This document shows, one piece after another, positions 35,807-44,472 of a DNA stretch of 64,000 nt; the stretch's first letter is position 1, and every line of letters begins with the position of its first letter. Below the pieces are notes generated by a model. That model was not told where the DNA came from and searched no databases. It worked only from the letters and a program-made list of their open reading frames with translations. The DNA is from Proruminimicrobium sp964487915 (GTDB taxonomy: Bacteria > Elusimicrobiota > Endomicrobiia > Endomicrobiales > Endomicrobiaceae). The DNA is taken from positions 398,228-462,227 of the forward strand of contig CAZASN010000002.1 in NCBI GenBank assembly GCA_964487915.1, in the 5' to 3' direction. Position numbers and translations under genes: made by a program.

Positions 35807-37393
35807 TTAGATATCGACAACTTTCAATTCATATATTATAGCATCATCAATTTTAATATCATCGGTTTTATGATACATTGACCAAAAATAATTATATTTA
35901 TTCAAAAATTCATTCTTTGTGGGTATATGAAATTTATTAATATATATATGTTCATTTATATTTTGTGAAATATCAGAATATTCAGCGTAAAAATCTTTAT
36001 GAGTTCTTAAATCAATAATTAATTCATAACGAATCAAATCTCTGCTGTAAGTCGGAAGATATAAATTTAATACGGAACTGTTAACGATTATATTGTTGAA
36101 TCCGTTAGAAATAACCAAAGCTCTTAAAGATTGCATAATGTATTCAGATTTTTCATATTTTTCAGCTAATATTAATGTTTTTTTATTTTTTGTGAATTCA
36201 AGAGATTTCAGCAATTTAATATATTTGTCGCGTTTATTTAAATCATAGAACATTATATTGTCATCATATTTATTGAAATATTTAAATGATAAAGTATCGT
36301 TGATTTTAATTTGCCAATCGCAAATCCATGTTTTATATCCGTAGGATAATTCAATATATTGTAAAAGAGACACGGCGATAAATATAGTAAGCAGTATTTT
36401 TCTGATATTAACGTTTAAATAGGAAACAGATGCCGCAATTAATAATATAATTGCGGGGATTAAAGGCACCATATAGACCTGCTGTTTGTGATGCGGAATA
36501 ACGAGGGCTATAATAATGGGAATAAATAATCCGCACAACAGCATAAGTATTAAATTGTCTTTATATTTTTTTTTGAAAAATATAAAAATTATTGAAAAAA
36601 TCAGAAGCAAAAACAAAGGCAAAGCCAATATGTTTTCGCTTAAACCGCCGATAATTATATGAAATTTCATAAACAGCGTTTCAAAAATTTTCTGTTCCAT
36701 AAACGGTGTATATAAGAATGAAAATTTTAATGTTTGGGTAAATTGAAAAGAATATAGAATTGATGAAATTATAAACATGATGATAACATTGTAAAGTTGG
36801 TATTTGTTTATTCCTTGAAAAACAGTCCAAATTATATAGAACAAAAAAAACGGGATTGCAAAACCCAGAAAAGTTTCTCTAAGCAATAATCCAAGGCCTA
36901 AGCTTATGGCGTAAAATATTGTCCACTTTTGATTTTTAAACATATCTGATTGAATTAAAAAATAAATACCCATCAGCAATATCGGAATTATATGAAAATC
37001 CTGCCTTCCGTAAAATCTTGATAATCCGTAAATTGCAGGAACAGCGGCGAATAAAATCATTGATATGCGTCCGCAGTGTATGCCGTTTATTCTTTCTCCG
37101 ATTTTATATAGGAATAATAAAGATATTGCAAAAAAAACAATATTTAGAAACATATAAATTATAGATGAGTTGGCGTTGGTAACGCCAAAAATGTAAAACA
37201 AAGGTTTTAAAATTAACGGCAATAAAGGAGGATGTATTTGTGAAAAAATCCTGCTGTCTAAAGCATCAAGAAAATATAATGCGCTTTCCGGCTGCAATAT
37301 AAATATTGGTTTATTGATTTGATACCATATTGCGTTACCGATAATATAGATCAAAGTTAGAGATGACAGAAGGGCCAACGTTTTTTTATTCAT
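35807..37393 (-). CDS. GT39-like (PMT family) membrane glycosyltransferase, copy 2
   Basis: 528 residues, the tandem partner of copy 1 with the same helix layout. The first loop reads LDALD and the downstream motif is intact as HPPLLPLI, so this copy looks more likely to be active. Residues encoded by 36279-37159 are identical to copy 1; the N-terminal ~80 and C-terminal ~150 residues differ, with shared phrases such as KNEFLNKYN. It lies 6 bp after the radical SAM gene at 37400 and 158 bp before copy 1; that gap is AT-rich with nothing recognised. Confidence 0.75.
   Translation of the reverse strand: MNKKTLALLSSLTLIYIIGNAIWYQINKPIFILQPESALYFLDALDSRIFSQIHPPLLPLILKPLFYIFGVTNANSSIIYMFLNIVFFAISLLFLYKIGERINGIHCGRISMILFAAVPAIYGLSRFYGRQDFHIIPILLMGIYFLIQSDMFKNQKWTIFYAISLGLGLLLRETFLGFAIPFFLFYIIWTVFQGINKYQLYNVIIMFIISSILYSFQFTQTLKFSFLYTPFMEQKIFETLFMKFHIIIGGLSENILALPLFLLLIFSIIFIFFKKKYKDNLILMLLCGLFIPIIIALVIPHHKQQVYMVPLIPAIILLIAASVSYLNVNIRKILLTIFIAVSLLQYIELSYGYKTWICDWQIKINDTLSFKYFNKYDDNIMFYDLNKRDKYIKLLKSLEFTKNKKTLILAEKYEKSEYIMQSLRALVISNGFNNIIVNSSVLNLYLPTYSRDLIRYELIIDLRTHKDFYAEYSDISQNINEHIYINKFHIPTKNEFLNKYNYFWSMYHKTDDIKIDDAIIYELKVVDI
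36279..37159. repeat. 881-bp perfect direct repeat, unit 2 (partner 34543-35423)
   Basis: Identical to 34543-35423 across all 881 bases. The flanks of the two genes differ at many positions, which points to recent gene conversion or exchange rather than a young whole-gene duplication. Confidence 0.95.
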
Positions 37394-37399
37394 ATGGAA

Positions 37400-38926
37400 T
37401 TACTGGGTCAATATTTTTTTAAAAGTACCGTATTCTCTTAATTTGATGACAGATATTTCTCCTTTTATAAGCATTTTAACAAAAATAAGGCTGATAGTCA
37501 TCAAATTAGAGATTTTTGCAATAAAAACCGTAAGAAAAATATATTTTTTGAAAAAAGGCGAATAAAAAACATATTTTTTAATTATTTTTGGAATAAAAGG
37601 TTTTGATACGATAACAAACATGCAGAAATAAAATAATTCATTTTTTGTTCTTGGATAATCAAAACTTGCCCTAAACTGATAAAAACATTTTGTGTTATTG
37701 CCTTCAATATCTTTTGCCGTTATAAGACCGTTTTTTAAAAAAGTTTCCGTAATAAGCGTTTTCGGGAAAAATGCAAGAGAATACATAAATAATTTGAAAT
37801 TGCTTTTCAGATTCAATAAAAATAAAAATAATTCTTCTTTTTCGCTTTCTTTGGTCATAGGATTATCAATAATAATATCGTAAACGACATCTAATTGTAA
37901 TTTTTTATTTTCAATCGAGAAATTATAAATTTTATCGTTCAAAAAAGCTCTGTTGTAATTTTCGGTATTTTCTTTTGCGGAAGCGCCTTCAATGCCCATT
38001 TGAACTCTGACGAGTCCGGCATTTTTTAATTTTTTTAGATTTTCATAATCAAGCATATTCGGCGAAAGCATAATATCAAACGGGATATTAACCATACTTT
38101 TATATTTTTTGCAGAATTGGGTTATCCATTTCGTATCGGATATAAAAGTATCATCGTCAAATTTTATTCTTTTTATGGAATTGAAGTGTTTTTTTGCATA
38201 TAAAATTTCATTGATAACATTTTCCACCGACCGTATTCTGTAATATTTGCTTTCTCGGGGATAAATTTTACTTAAAATACTATTGTAACAATATGCGCAC
38301 CTGTATAAACACCCTCGGGATGCGGAAATTCGGAATTCTTTAATTTTTAAAATAGGATCGCCGTAATATATTCTGTTATAATCTATATAATATTTTTTAT
38401 TATCAGACAAATCTTTAAAAGGCAGCTCATTTAAGTTTTCTACTAAAGGCGCCAGTTTATTTTTAATTATATGATCTCTTGAATTAAACCAAAAATTAGG
38501 AGTATCCGTAAAATCATCTTTTGAGTCAAATTTTTTTACAAATTCCGGAAAAACTTTATCGCCTTCGCCTATACATAAGGCGTCACAATGCAGAATGCAG
38601 TCTTCCGGAACAGTAGTCGCGTGTATGCCTCCGAAAATCAGGTATATATTTTTAAAATCTTGTTTTATACGACGTGATATATTTTTGACAATATTAAAAT
38701 ACGGACTTCCGAAAGATATTCCTATAATATCCGGTTTTATTCTTGCGATTTCTCCGAATAACAAGTTAAATTCTAAAGATGTCGGTTCTTTAATATTATT
38801 ATTTTTCCAATTTTTAAAAAATATGGTTTCGGTATCATAATTATTATTTTTAAGAATTGCGGACAATAATCTGGCGGCATTATTTTCTATACCGTACATT
38901 GATATGAATAATATTTTTGTTTTCAT
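37400..38926 (-). CDS. Cobalamin-binding-domain radical SAM protein (4 of 6)
   Basis: 508 residues. The B12-like domain has IIGISFGSPYFNIV and LIFGGIHATTVPED. The cluster site is C206-x3-C210-x2-C213 (SASRGCLYRCAYC), followed by RIKFDDDTFISDTKW and VQMGIEGASAKENTENYN. It lacks the PPLGLLYIASY block of its neighbours and has a longer C-terminal region with hydrophobic stretches (about 430-490), so it is the most divergent of the six. It overlaps the next radical SAM gene upstream (ATGA) and sits 6 bp before the GT39 pair. Confidence 0.83.
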   Translation of the reverse strand: MKTKILFISMYGIENNAARLLSAILKNNNYDTETIFFKNWKNNNIKEPTSLEFNLLFGEIARIKPDIIGISFGSPYFNIVKNISRRIKQDFKNIYLIFGGIHATTVPEDCILHCDALCIGEGDKVFPEFVKKFDSKDDFTDTPNFWFNSRDHIIKNKLAPLVENLNELPFKDLSDNKKYYIDYNRIYYGDPILKIKEFRISASRGCLYRCAYCYNSILSKIYPRESKYYRIRSVENVINEILYAKKHFNSIKRIKFDDDTFISDTKWITQFCKKYKSMVNIPFDIMLSPNMLDYENLKKLKNAGLVRVQMGIEGASAKENTENYNRAFLNDKIYNFSIENKKLQLDVVYDIIIDNPMTKESEKEELFLFLLNLKSNFKLFMYSLAFFPKTLITETFLKNGLITAKDIEGNNTKCFYQFRASFDYPRTKNELFYFCMFVIVSKPFIPKIIKKYVFYSPFFKKYIFLTVFIAKISNLMTISLIFVKMLIKGEISVIKLREYGTFKKILTQ

Positions 38927-40473
38927 TTTTTTATTTGATATTTAATATTCCGGCGAATATTTTTCAGTATATTTTTTATTTTGAATTTTAAAAATTTAAA
39001 AACTAGTATATAATTTTTTATACGTATCATTTTGAAAAAAATATGTTTATAAAAATTAACAGGATTTAACAAAAAAATACATTTGTAAATAAAATAATAT
39101 TTTTGTGCTTTGGATAAAATAGCGCTTAATTTCTCGGAAGATATTGTTAAGGAACTATTTGTAACATTCGCCCAACTTCCGCTTGTTTCAATATTTTCCA
39201 ATAATTTTTTATCGGTACATTTATCATACATATCTGATCCGGCATGCATTTTTGCAATAAAAAAATAGATAATGTCGACTCCGCATGTATATGCGAATTT
39301 AACGGTTTTATTTATTTCATCTTCAGTTTCAAACGGGAATCCGATTAAAAAATTTGCACTGGAAAAGAAACCGAATTTATGAACCAACTCTATAGTTTTT
39401 TTGACTTCTGTCAAATTTATTTGCTGTTTGTTAATATATTTCAATGTGTTTGGATTTCCCGTATCTATAGGCAATGCAATTTTGTAAAAACCGGCATTTT
39501 TCATTTTTAATAATAAATTTTTATCAATTAACCATACGCTTAATCCGTTTATGACCTGAAATGTTAGTTTAAATTTTTTTAAAATAATTATATCCAATAA
39601 TTTTTCAAACCACTTCTTATCTCCAAGAATTTGATCGTCTACAAAAGCTATTTCTTTAACATTAAAATTTCTGATTAAATATTCTATTTCATTTATAATT
39701 GAATCATGGGAACGGCCTCTCCATTTATTGGTCCACATATTTTTTGTACTGCAAAAAATACAATTAAATTTACATCCTCTGGACAATACCATGGTTGCAA
39801 TAGGATATCCGCAGCTTCCCGGAAAGACATCGGTGCTAATATCAAAATATTTATTCATGTCAATCAAAGTTCTTTCAGGAATTTTAAATTCATCCAAATT
39901 TCCAACGGGTTCACGGTTTTTATTTGAAATTATACGATTATCTTGTGTTCTGTAAGTAATTCCGGATATATTTGCTATTTCGGATTTTGTTCTGATAGCT
40001 TCGCATAATTCAAAGAATGAGATTTCGCCTTCACCACGTATGATAAAATCAGCAAAATTATATTTATTTAAAATATTTTCGGCAAAAAATGTGGCATGTG
40101 CGCCTCCGATTACAACAGGCACGGACGGCATAGATTCTTTGACTGTTTTTGCGGTTTCGACGGCGTATTCGGCATAACCCGTAAATTGAGAGCTTATGCC
40201 TATAATATCCGGCGAAAAATTTTGCACTAATTCCGTTATTTTATTCCGTTCCGTCAGTCCAAAATAAAATTTATCATCAAAACCTTTTCTTTTATGTTTA
40301 ACTGGATTAAGCGCATACAAATCAAGAATTTTTATATTATATTTGTCGGATTTTTGTTTCATATATGAAGCTATATATAATAATCCAAGAGGTTCGCTCA
40401 GCGGTCTGTAAAAATCACCGATTTTAAAACCTATATAAGGATTAATTAATAAAACATTAAATTTTTGTTTCAT
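38923..40473 (-). CDS. Cobalamin-binding-domain radical SAM protein (5 of 6)
   Basis: 516 residues. The B12 domain has SEPLGLLYIASYMKQ and VVIGGAHATFFAEN. The cluster site is C234-x3-C238-x2-C241 (SRGCKFNCIFC), then VDDQILGDKKW and LPIDTGNPNTLKYINKQ. The C-terminal 70 residues are strongly basic and aromatic (KYYFIYKCIF, RNIKYQIKK), suggesting membrane or polyanion contact. It sits in the middle of three consecutive B12-radical SAM genes. Confidence 0.85.
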   Translation of the reverse strand: MKQKFNVLLINPYIGFKIGDFYRPLSEPLGLLYIASYMKQKSDKYNIKILDLYALNPVKHKRKGFDDKFYFGLTERNKITELVQNFSPDIIGISSQFTGYAEYAVETAKTVKESMPSVPVVIGGAHATFFAENILNKYNFADFIIRGEGEISFFELCEAIRTKSEIANISGITYRTQDNRIISNKNREPVGNLDEFKIPERTLIDMNKYFDISTDVFPGSCGYPIATMVLSRGCKFNCIFCSTKNMWTNKWRGRSHDSIINEIEYLIRNFNVKEIAFVDDQILGDKKWFEKLLDIIILKKFKLTFQVINGLSVWLIDKNLLLKMKNAGFYKIALPIDTGNPNTLKYINKQQINLTEVKKTIELVHKFGFFSSANFLIGFPFETEDEINKTVKFAYTCGVDIIYFFIAKMHAGSDMYDKCTDKKLLENIETSGSWANVTNSSLTISSEKLSAILSKAQKYYFIYKCIFLLNPVNFYKHIFFKMIRIKNYILVFKFLKFKIKNILKNIRRNIKYQIKK

Positions 40474-40482
40474 AATAATGGA

Positions 40483-41877
40483 TTACTTGATTATTTTATA
40501 GTATAAAAGAGTAAATATATTCCGTATTATATACAATTTTATAAAAAATAATTTTTTTAATATAAAATTTAAACGGCAATAAAAAGAAAAATAAGCTTTT
40601 TTAAGAGTTTTTTCTAAAAAATCTTTAGTTATAATTTGATTACAGAAATAGGGTACTTGGTTTTTTTCCATACCCAAGGAGAACTCTTTCCAATAATCAT
40701 ATTTTATATATTTTTCATTTATGGCAATGTCATAAAGCAATGTTTTTGGATTAGGAATGGCAATAGTAAAACTTGCAAGATCCAAATCAAGTTTTTGTGA
40801 AAAATTTATGGTATTAAAAATATCTTCTTTTGTTTCGCCCGGATATCCTATTATAAAATAGCCTCTTACCAAGATTGAATGTTTTTTGCATAAAGCAACC
40901 GCTGTTTTAATATCGTTTAAAGTAATGCCTTTTTTCATGTTGTTAAGAGTTTTTTCTGACGCTGATTCTATACCCATATGTATTGTTGAGCATCCGGCTT
41001 CTTTGAGTTTAATGAGTATTTCTTCGTCAATTTTATCGACTCTTGTTCTTATATTGAAAATAAATTTTAAATTTCTTTTTATTATTTCATTACAAATATC
41101 AATAACTCTGTTTTTATCAAAAGTAAAAGTTTCGTCAAAAAATATAATTTCTTTGGCTTTGTATTTTTTAATATAAATTTCTATTTCATCCGCAATATTT
41201 CCGGCATTTCGGTATCTTATTTTGTTGCCGCCGTATATTTGCGAACAGAAAGCGCAGTTATAGCAACAGCCTCTGCTTGTTATCATTGCGGCAAACGGCT
41301 TTCGGACTGTTAATGAAAAATAATTATTATTTATTAAATCAAAATCCGGAAAAGGCAGTAAATTAATGTCATCTGTTAATTCATGATTCGGATTCATCGT
41401 TATTTTTCCGTGTATATTTACTATTGTTCCTCGTATGGAATATAACTTTGGCGTGTTGAAATGTTTTATTATTTTATATGAAATTTCTTCTCCTTCTCCT
41501 ATTATTCCTATATTGAATAATCCGTTTGACATTGATTCGTAAGGATATGCCGTAATTTGCGGGCCTCCTACTACTATGAAAGCATTTTTATGGCATGTTT
41601 TAATGATTTCAGCCGTTTTTAGCACACAATGCCAACTTAGAGAGTAAGCCTGTAAAAAATAGATGTCAAACTTATTCTTATTAAAATAAGAATAAGTTTG
41701 TTTTTCTTTCATCTTATTTAAGTGCGCATCCAAAAAACTGATATTTATATTATCGGCATACTTTTTAATATATGCTGAAATATAAGCTATTGCCAAAGGA
41801 GGATAAACACCGGTAATGTTTGTTTCACTGTTGATTTTTATTAAGTTTTCATTGCATCTTATAAATAATATTTTCAT
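40483..41877 (-). CDS. Cobalamin-binding-domain radical SAM protein (6 of 6)
   Basis: 464 residues from ATG 41877, which overlaps the upstream stop as ATGA; an upstream TTG at 41895 is less likely. The B12 domain has YPPLAIAYISAYIKK, FLDAHLNK (a partial DxH, the nearest thing to a cobalamin-binding His motif in the set) and VVGGPQITAYP. The cluster site is C204-x3-C208-x2-C211 (SRGCCYNCAFC), then FFDETFTFDKNRVID and HMGIESASEKTLNNMKKG. The C-terminal tail is aromatic and basic (FSFYCRLNFILKK). First of three consecutive B12-radical SAM genes. Confidence 0.85.
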   Translation of the reverse strand: MKILFIRCNENLIKINSETNITGVYPPLAIAYISAYIKKYADNINISFLDAHLNKMKEKQTYSYFNKNKFDIYFLQAYSLSWHCVLKTAEIIKTCHKNAFIVVGGPQITAYPYESMSNGLFNIGIIGEGEEISYKIIKHFNTPKLYSIRGTIVNIHGKITMNPNHELTDDINLLPFPDFDLINNNYFSLTVRKPFAAMITSRGCCYNCAFCSQIYGGNKIRYRNAGNIADEIEIYIKKYKAKEIIFFDETFTFDKNRVIDICNEIIKRNLKFIFNIRTRVDKIDEEILIKLKEAGCSTIHMGIESASEKTLNNMKKGITLNDIKTAVALCKKHSILVRGYFIIGYPGETKEDIFNTINFSQKLDLDLASFTIAIPNPKTLLYDIAINEKYIKYDYWKEFSLGMEKNQVPYFCNQIITKDFLEKTLKKAYFSFYCRLNFILKKLFFIKLYIIRNIFTLLYYKIIK

Positions 41878-42926
41878 TTTATTACAATTTCGCAATCTTT
41901 TCCGCCTGCCGAGCTTTTATCTCTGAAATTACAATCTTGGTCTATGTTATCATTTTCAACTTCAAATGCTCCGGGATATATTTGATCATTATTGTCCTTA
42001 AAATCATTTCCGCCTTTTTGTATATCCATAAAACCGTCTTTATCAACATCCTTTTTAATATCGTATTTTAATGTTTTTTTATTAAAAAAATTATAATATT
42101 TTTTAAAACTTTCGTAATCTGTTCTAAGTCCGTCATGATCTAATGTTTCAAATGCTATATTTTTTGCTCCGTTTAGAATCGGCGATCTTCTGTTATTCCT
42201 GTAATATTCGTCGTTATCAGAATACAAAGTTGCATATTCAATAGTATCTTTATGAGGAGTTTCATCTAAAAATAATAATTCTTCCAAGAAATCAGAGCCG
42301 GGAGCAAGATTTGCATGCACAGGATATCCCTGAATGGCTTTATAATAGCTGTATATTGAACTGCTATGAAAAGGAGACCCGATAAATACCATGGTAGACA
42401 CAAGATTATAAATATTATATTTTCTTATAGTTTCAAAAGCCAATACTCCGCCTTCTCCATGAGCCAATATTTGAACTTTAGTCGCTCCGGTATATAAAAG
42501 AATACCGTATATAAAAGCCCGCAAACTGTCGGTTAATTCCTCTATATTTCTCATTTCTTCATTTTCATTTGCAACAAATGAATACGTCCATAATTCAGAT
42601 TCATTAAATCCGTTTGATAAGAACATTTGGTATACATTGCTGTTTTTTTTATCGGCATTGCCGATATTTTTTCCGAACCAGTCTTCTTTTGTTCTACCGT
42701 TCCCGCAAATCATTATGACCGGGTATCTTTTAATAGTTTTCATTGTTGTTGCTCTGTCTTTACTTCCTCCTGAAACATATCTGATATGATTTGTGTAAGG
42801 GAATTTATTATTTACTGTATCCATAAAATCATACGGCAGATTATATTTATCCGCAAATATAGGCGATATTAACATTATAACTATGAATATTGATGGTATT
42901 AATTTATATATTTTCATTAATTTCAT
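41874..42926 (-). CDS. Secreted alpha/beta-hydrolase-fold protein lacking the catalytic serine, with metal-binding C-terminus
   Basis: 350 residues. Signal peptide (1-25, MLISPIFA|DK). The lipase-type core is readable: strand VIMICGNG, nucleophile elbow ILAHGEGGVLAFE and histidine LDHDG (H264). At the elbow the expected Ser is Gly157 (H-G-E-G-G instead of H-S-x-G-G), so classical lipase activity is unlikely. The C-terminus (about 285-345) is an Asp/Asn-rich motif (DVDKDGFMD, PGAFEVENDNIDQDC) resembling the putative metal-binding repeat found in secreted proteins. It is coupled to a membrane protein upstream and a radical SAM gene downstream. Confidence 0.7.
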   Translation of the reverse strand: MKLMKIYKLIPSIFIVIMLISPIFADKYNLPYDFMDTVNNKFPYTNHIRYVSGGSKDRATTMKTIKRYPVIMICGNGRTKEDWFGKNIGNADKKNSNVYQMFLSNGFNESELWTYSFVANENEEMRNIEELTDSLRAFIYGILLYTGATKVQILAHGEGGVLAFETIRKYNIYNLVSTMVFIGSPFHSSSIYSYYKAIQGYPVHANLAPGSDFLEELLFLDETPHKDTIEYATLYSDNDEYYRNNRRSPILNGAKNIAFETLDHDGLRTDYESFKKYYNFFNKKTLKYDIKKDVDKDGFMDIQKGGNDFKDNNDQIYPGAFEVENDNIDQDCNFRDKSSAGGKDCEIVIK

Positions 42927-44472
42927 ATAACAATGTACTATTATCTATTTTTAATGATTTTGCTTTTATTAAATTTATAAGCTCTGATTCTTGTTTTGTT
43001 TCAGCTTGAAGATTAGTATATATTATGATAAATCTTATATTGTTATTTTTAAGGTCTTTTAATACTGATAACACATCTTTGTTTCTAATAATGTTGCCGA
43101 CCCAAGATTCGGAATCGTATGTATTTGCCATTTTTTTATTGCTCATTAAAGCAATTAACATGGATTTATGCGTTAATACTTTGTTGTTTGTATCGAATAA
43201 AGGAAGAAATAATAAATTGCCGTTTTCATTTTTAATTTTTGCAGCTATAGTATATTTCGGCAAATGAGATGTTTTTATAGGGAATGATTCGGGATATAAA
43301 AAAGTAAGTTCCAGTATAAATATGCCGGCGATCAAATAAATTGATTTTTTACCGAATTTGTCATATACAATTTGAATGAAATAAATCGCAGATATAATAA
43401 GACAAAGATAAGCCAACGGCAGAGTACGAATAGGAGCGTATAGCTGCATATTACTGAAAAATTTAACAGTTTTCGCTAAAAAGTAAAAAGGCATCGGAAT
43501 CGTTATTCCTGCTATACTAATATAGTTGCCAAAAGATAAAACGATATAAAATATTGATACAATAAAGAAAAATCTTGCCTCTTTTTTGTATATAAATCCC
43601 AATAGCCCGAGAATTAAAATGTAAGGAGATATTCCTATAGGAAATGATGTAGGGTAGGGTAAATAATTTTTTATAAAATAAAACATATTGAGTTTCCACG
43701 GTTCATTTTCATATATTGATAAATCAAAAGTAATATGCCCAAGTACCCCCAGCCAATATAAAAAAATAACAGATAAAATAGAAATAACAGTAAAATATTT
43801 TAATTCCTGAATTTTTTTGTTTTTAAAAAATCTGTATGAAATAAAAAACATGCTGAATAACAGACAATACAAAGCATACATAGGATACTGTAAATAAACA
43901 AAAACCAGACAGACAAAAGTTATTAAAATATATATCGTTTTTTTTGTATCAAAAAGTTTAAATAAAAACATGATATATAAAGGGATGAAAAATATGGATG
44001 ATTTGTGAAGTGAACCTATATTGATTTTTAATAAAACATACACATTTAATGTATAAAATAAACCTGCCAGCCATGATAAATAATAATTTTTAAATAGATA
44101 TTGAGCAAATAAAAACATACAATATGCGTTTAAAATTATAATTATAAAAAATGTTAAATTATAAGATATGATGGAATTTGTTATTACGGCAATTAACCCT
44201 GAAAAATACAGATGAACGGTATGTCTTATTATATCCGATAACTGTTCGCCGTAAGGATAATTTAAAAAATTTGTATTCGACCAATTTAATATTTTATGGT
44301 GAAGCAAACTAGTTTTCATTATATCTGTAAGCAGAATTTCACCCTGTGCATTGGGATGATTTATATTTCCTATAACCTTAGTATGTATATCTGAAAAAAA
44401 TGTTATCAATAAAAGTACAGACACAACGGAATATAACAAAATTATTTTAATATGTTTATTTAAAATATTCAT
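42904..44472 (-). CDS. Large multipass membrane protein, GT-C/YfhO-like
   Basis: 522 residues with about twelve hydrophobic helices in 1-400 and a soluble C-terminal domain of about 110 residues. The first outside loop (about 35-75) has acidic, histidine and NYPYGEQ residues, as in GT-C polyprenol-dependent glycosyltransferases and YfhO-like proteins. No definitive motif is visible. It is coupled to the parvulin-FGE fusion (4-bp overlap) and to the lipase-fold gene (23-bp overlap), which suggests joint action outside the cytoplasmic membrane. Confidence 0.6.
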   Translation of the reverse strand: MNILNKHIKIILLYSVVSVLLLITFFSDIHTKVIGNINHPNAQGEILLTDIMKTSLLHHKILNWSNTNFLNYPYGEQLSDIIRHTVHLYFSGLIAVITNSIISYNLTFFIIIILNAYCMFLFAQYLFKNYYLSWLAGLFYTLNVYVLLKINIGSLHKSSIFFIPLYIMFLFKLFDTKKTIYILITFVCLVFVYLQYPMYALYCLLFSMFFISYRFFKNKKIQELKYFTVISILSVIFLYWLGVLGHITFDLSIYENEPWKLNMFYFIKNYLPYPTSFPIGISPYILILGLLGFIYKKEARFFFIVSIFYIVLSFGNYISIAGITIPMPFYFLAKTVKFFSNMQLYAPIRTLPLAYLCLIISAIYFIQIVYDKFGKKSIYLIAGIFILELTFLYPESFPIKTSHLPKYTIAAKIKNENGNLLFLPLFDTNNKVLTHKSMLIALMSNKKMANTYDSESWVGNIIRNKDVLSVLKDLKNNNIRFIIIYTNLQAETKQESELINLIKAKSLKIDNSTLLYEINENI

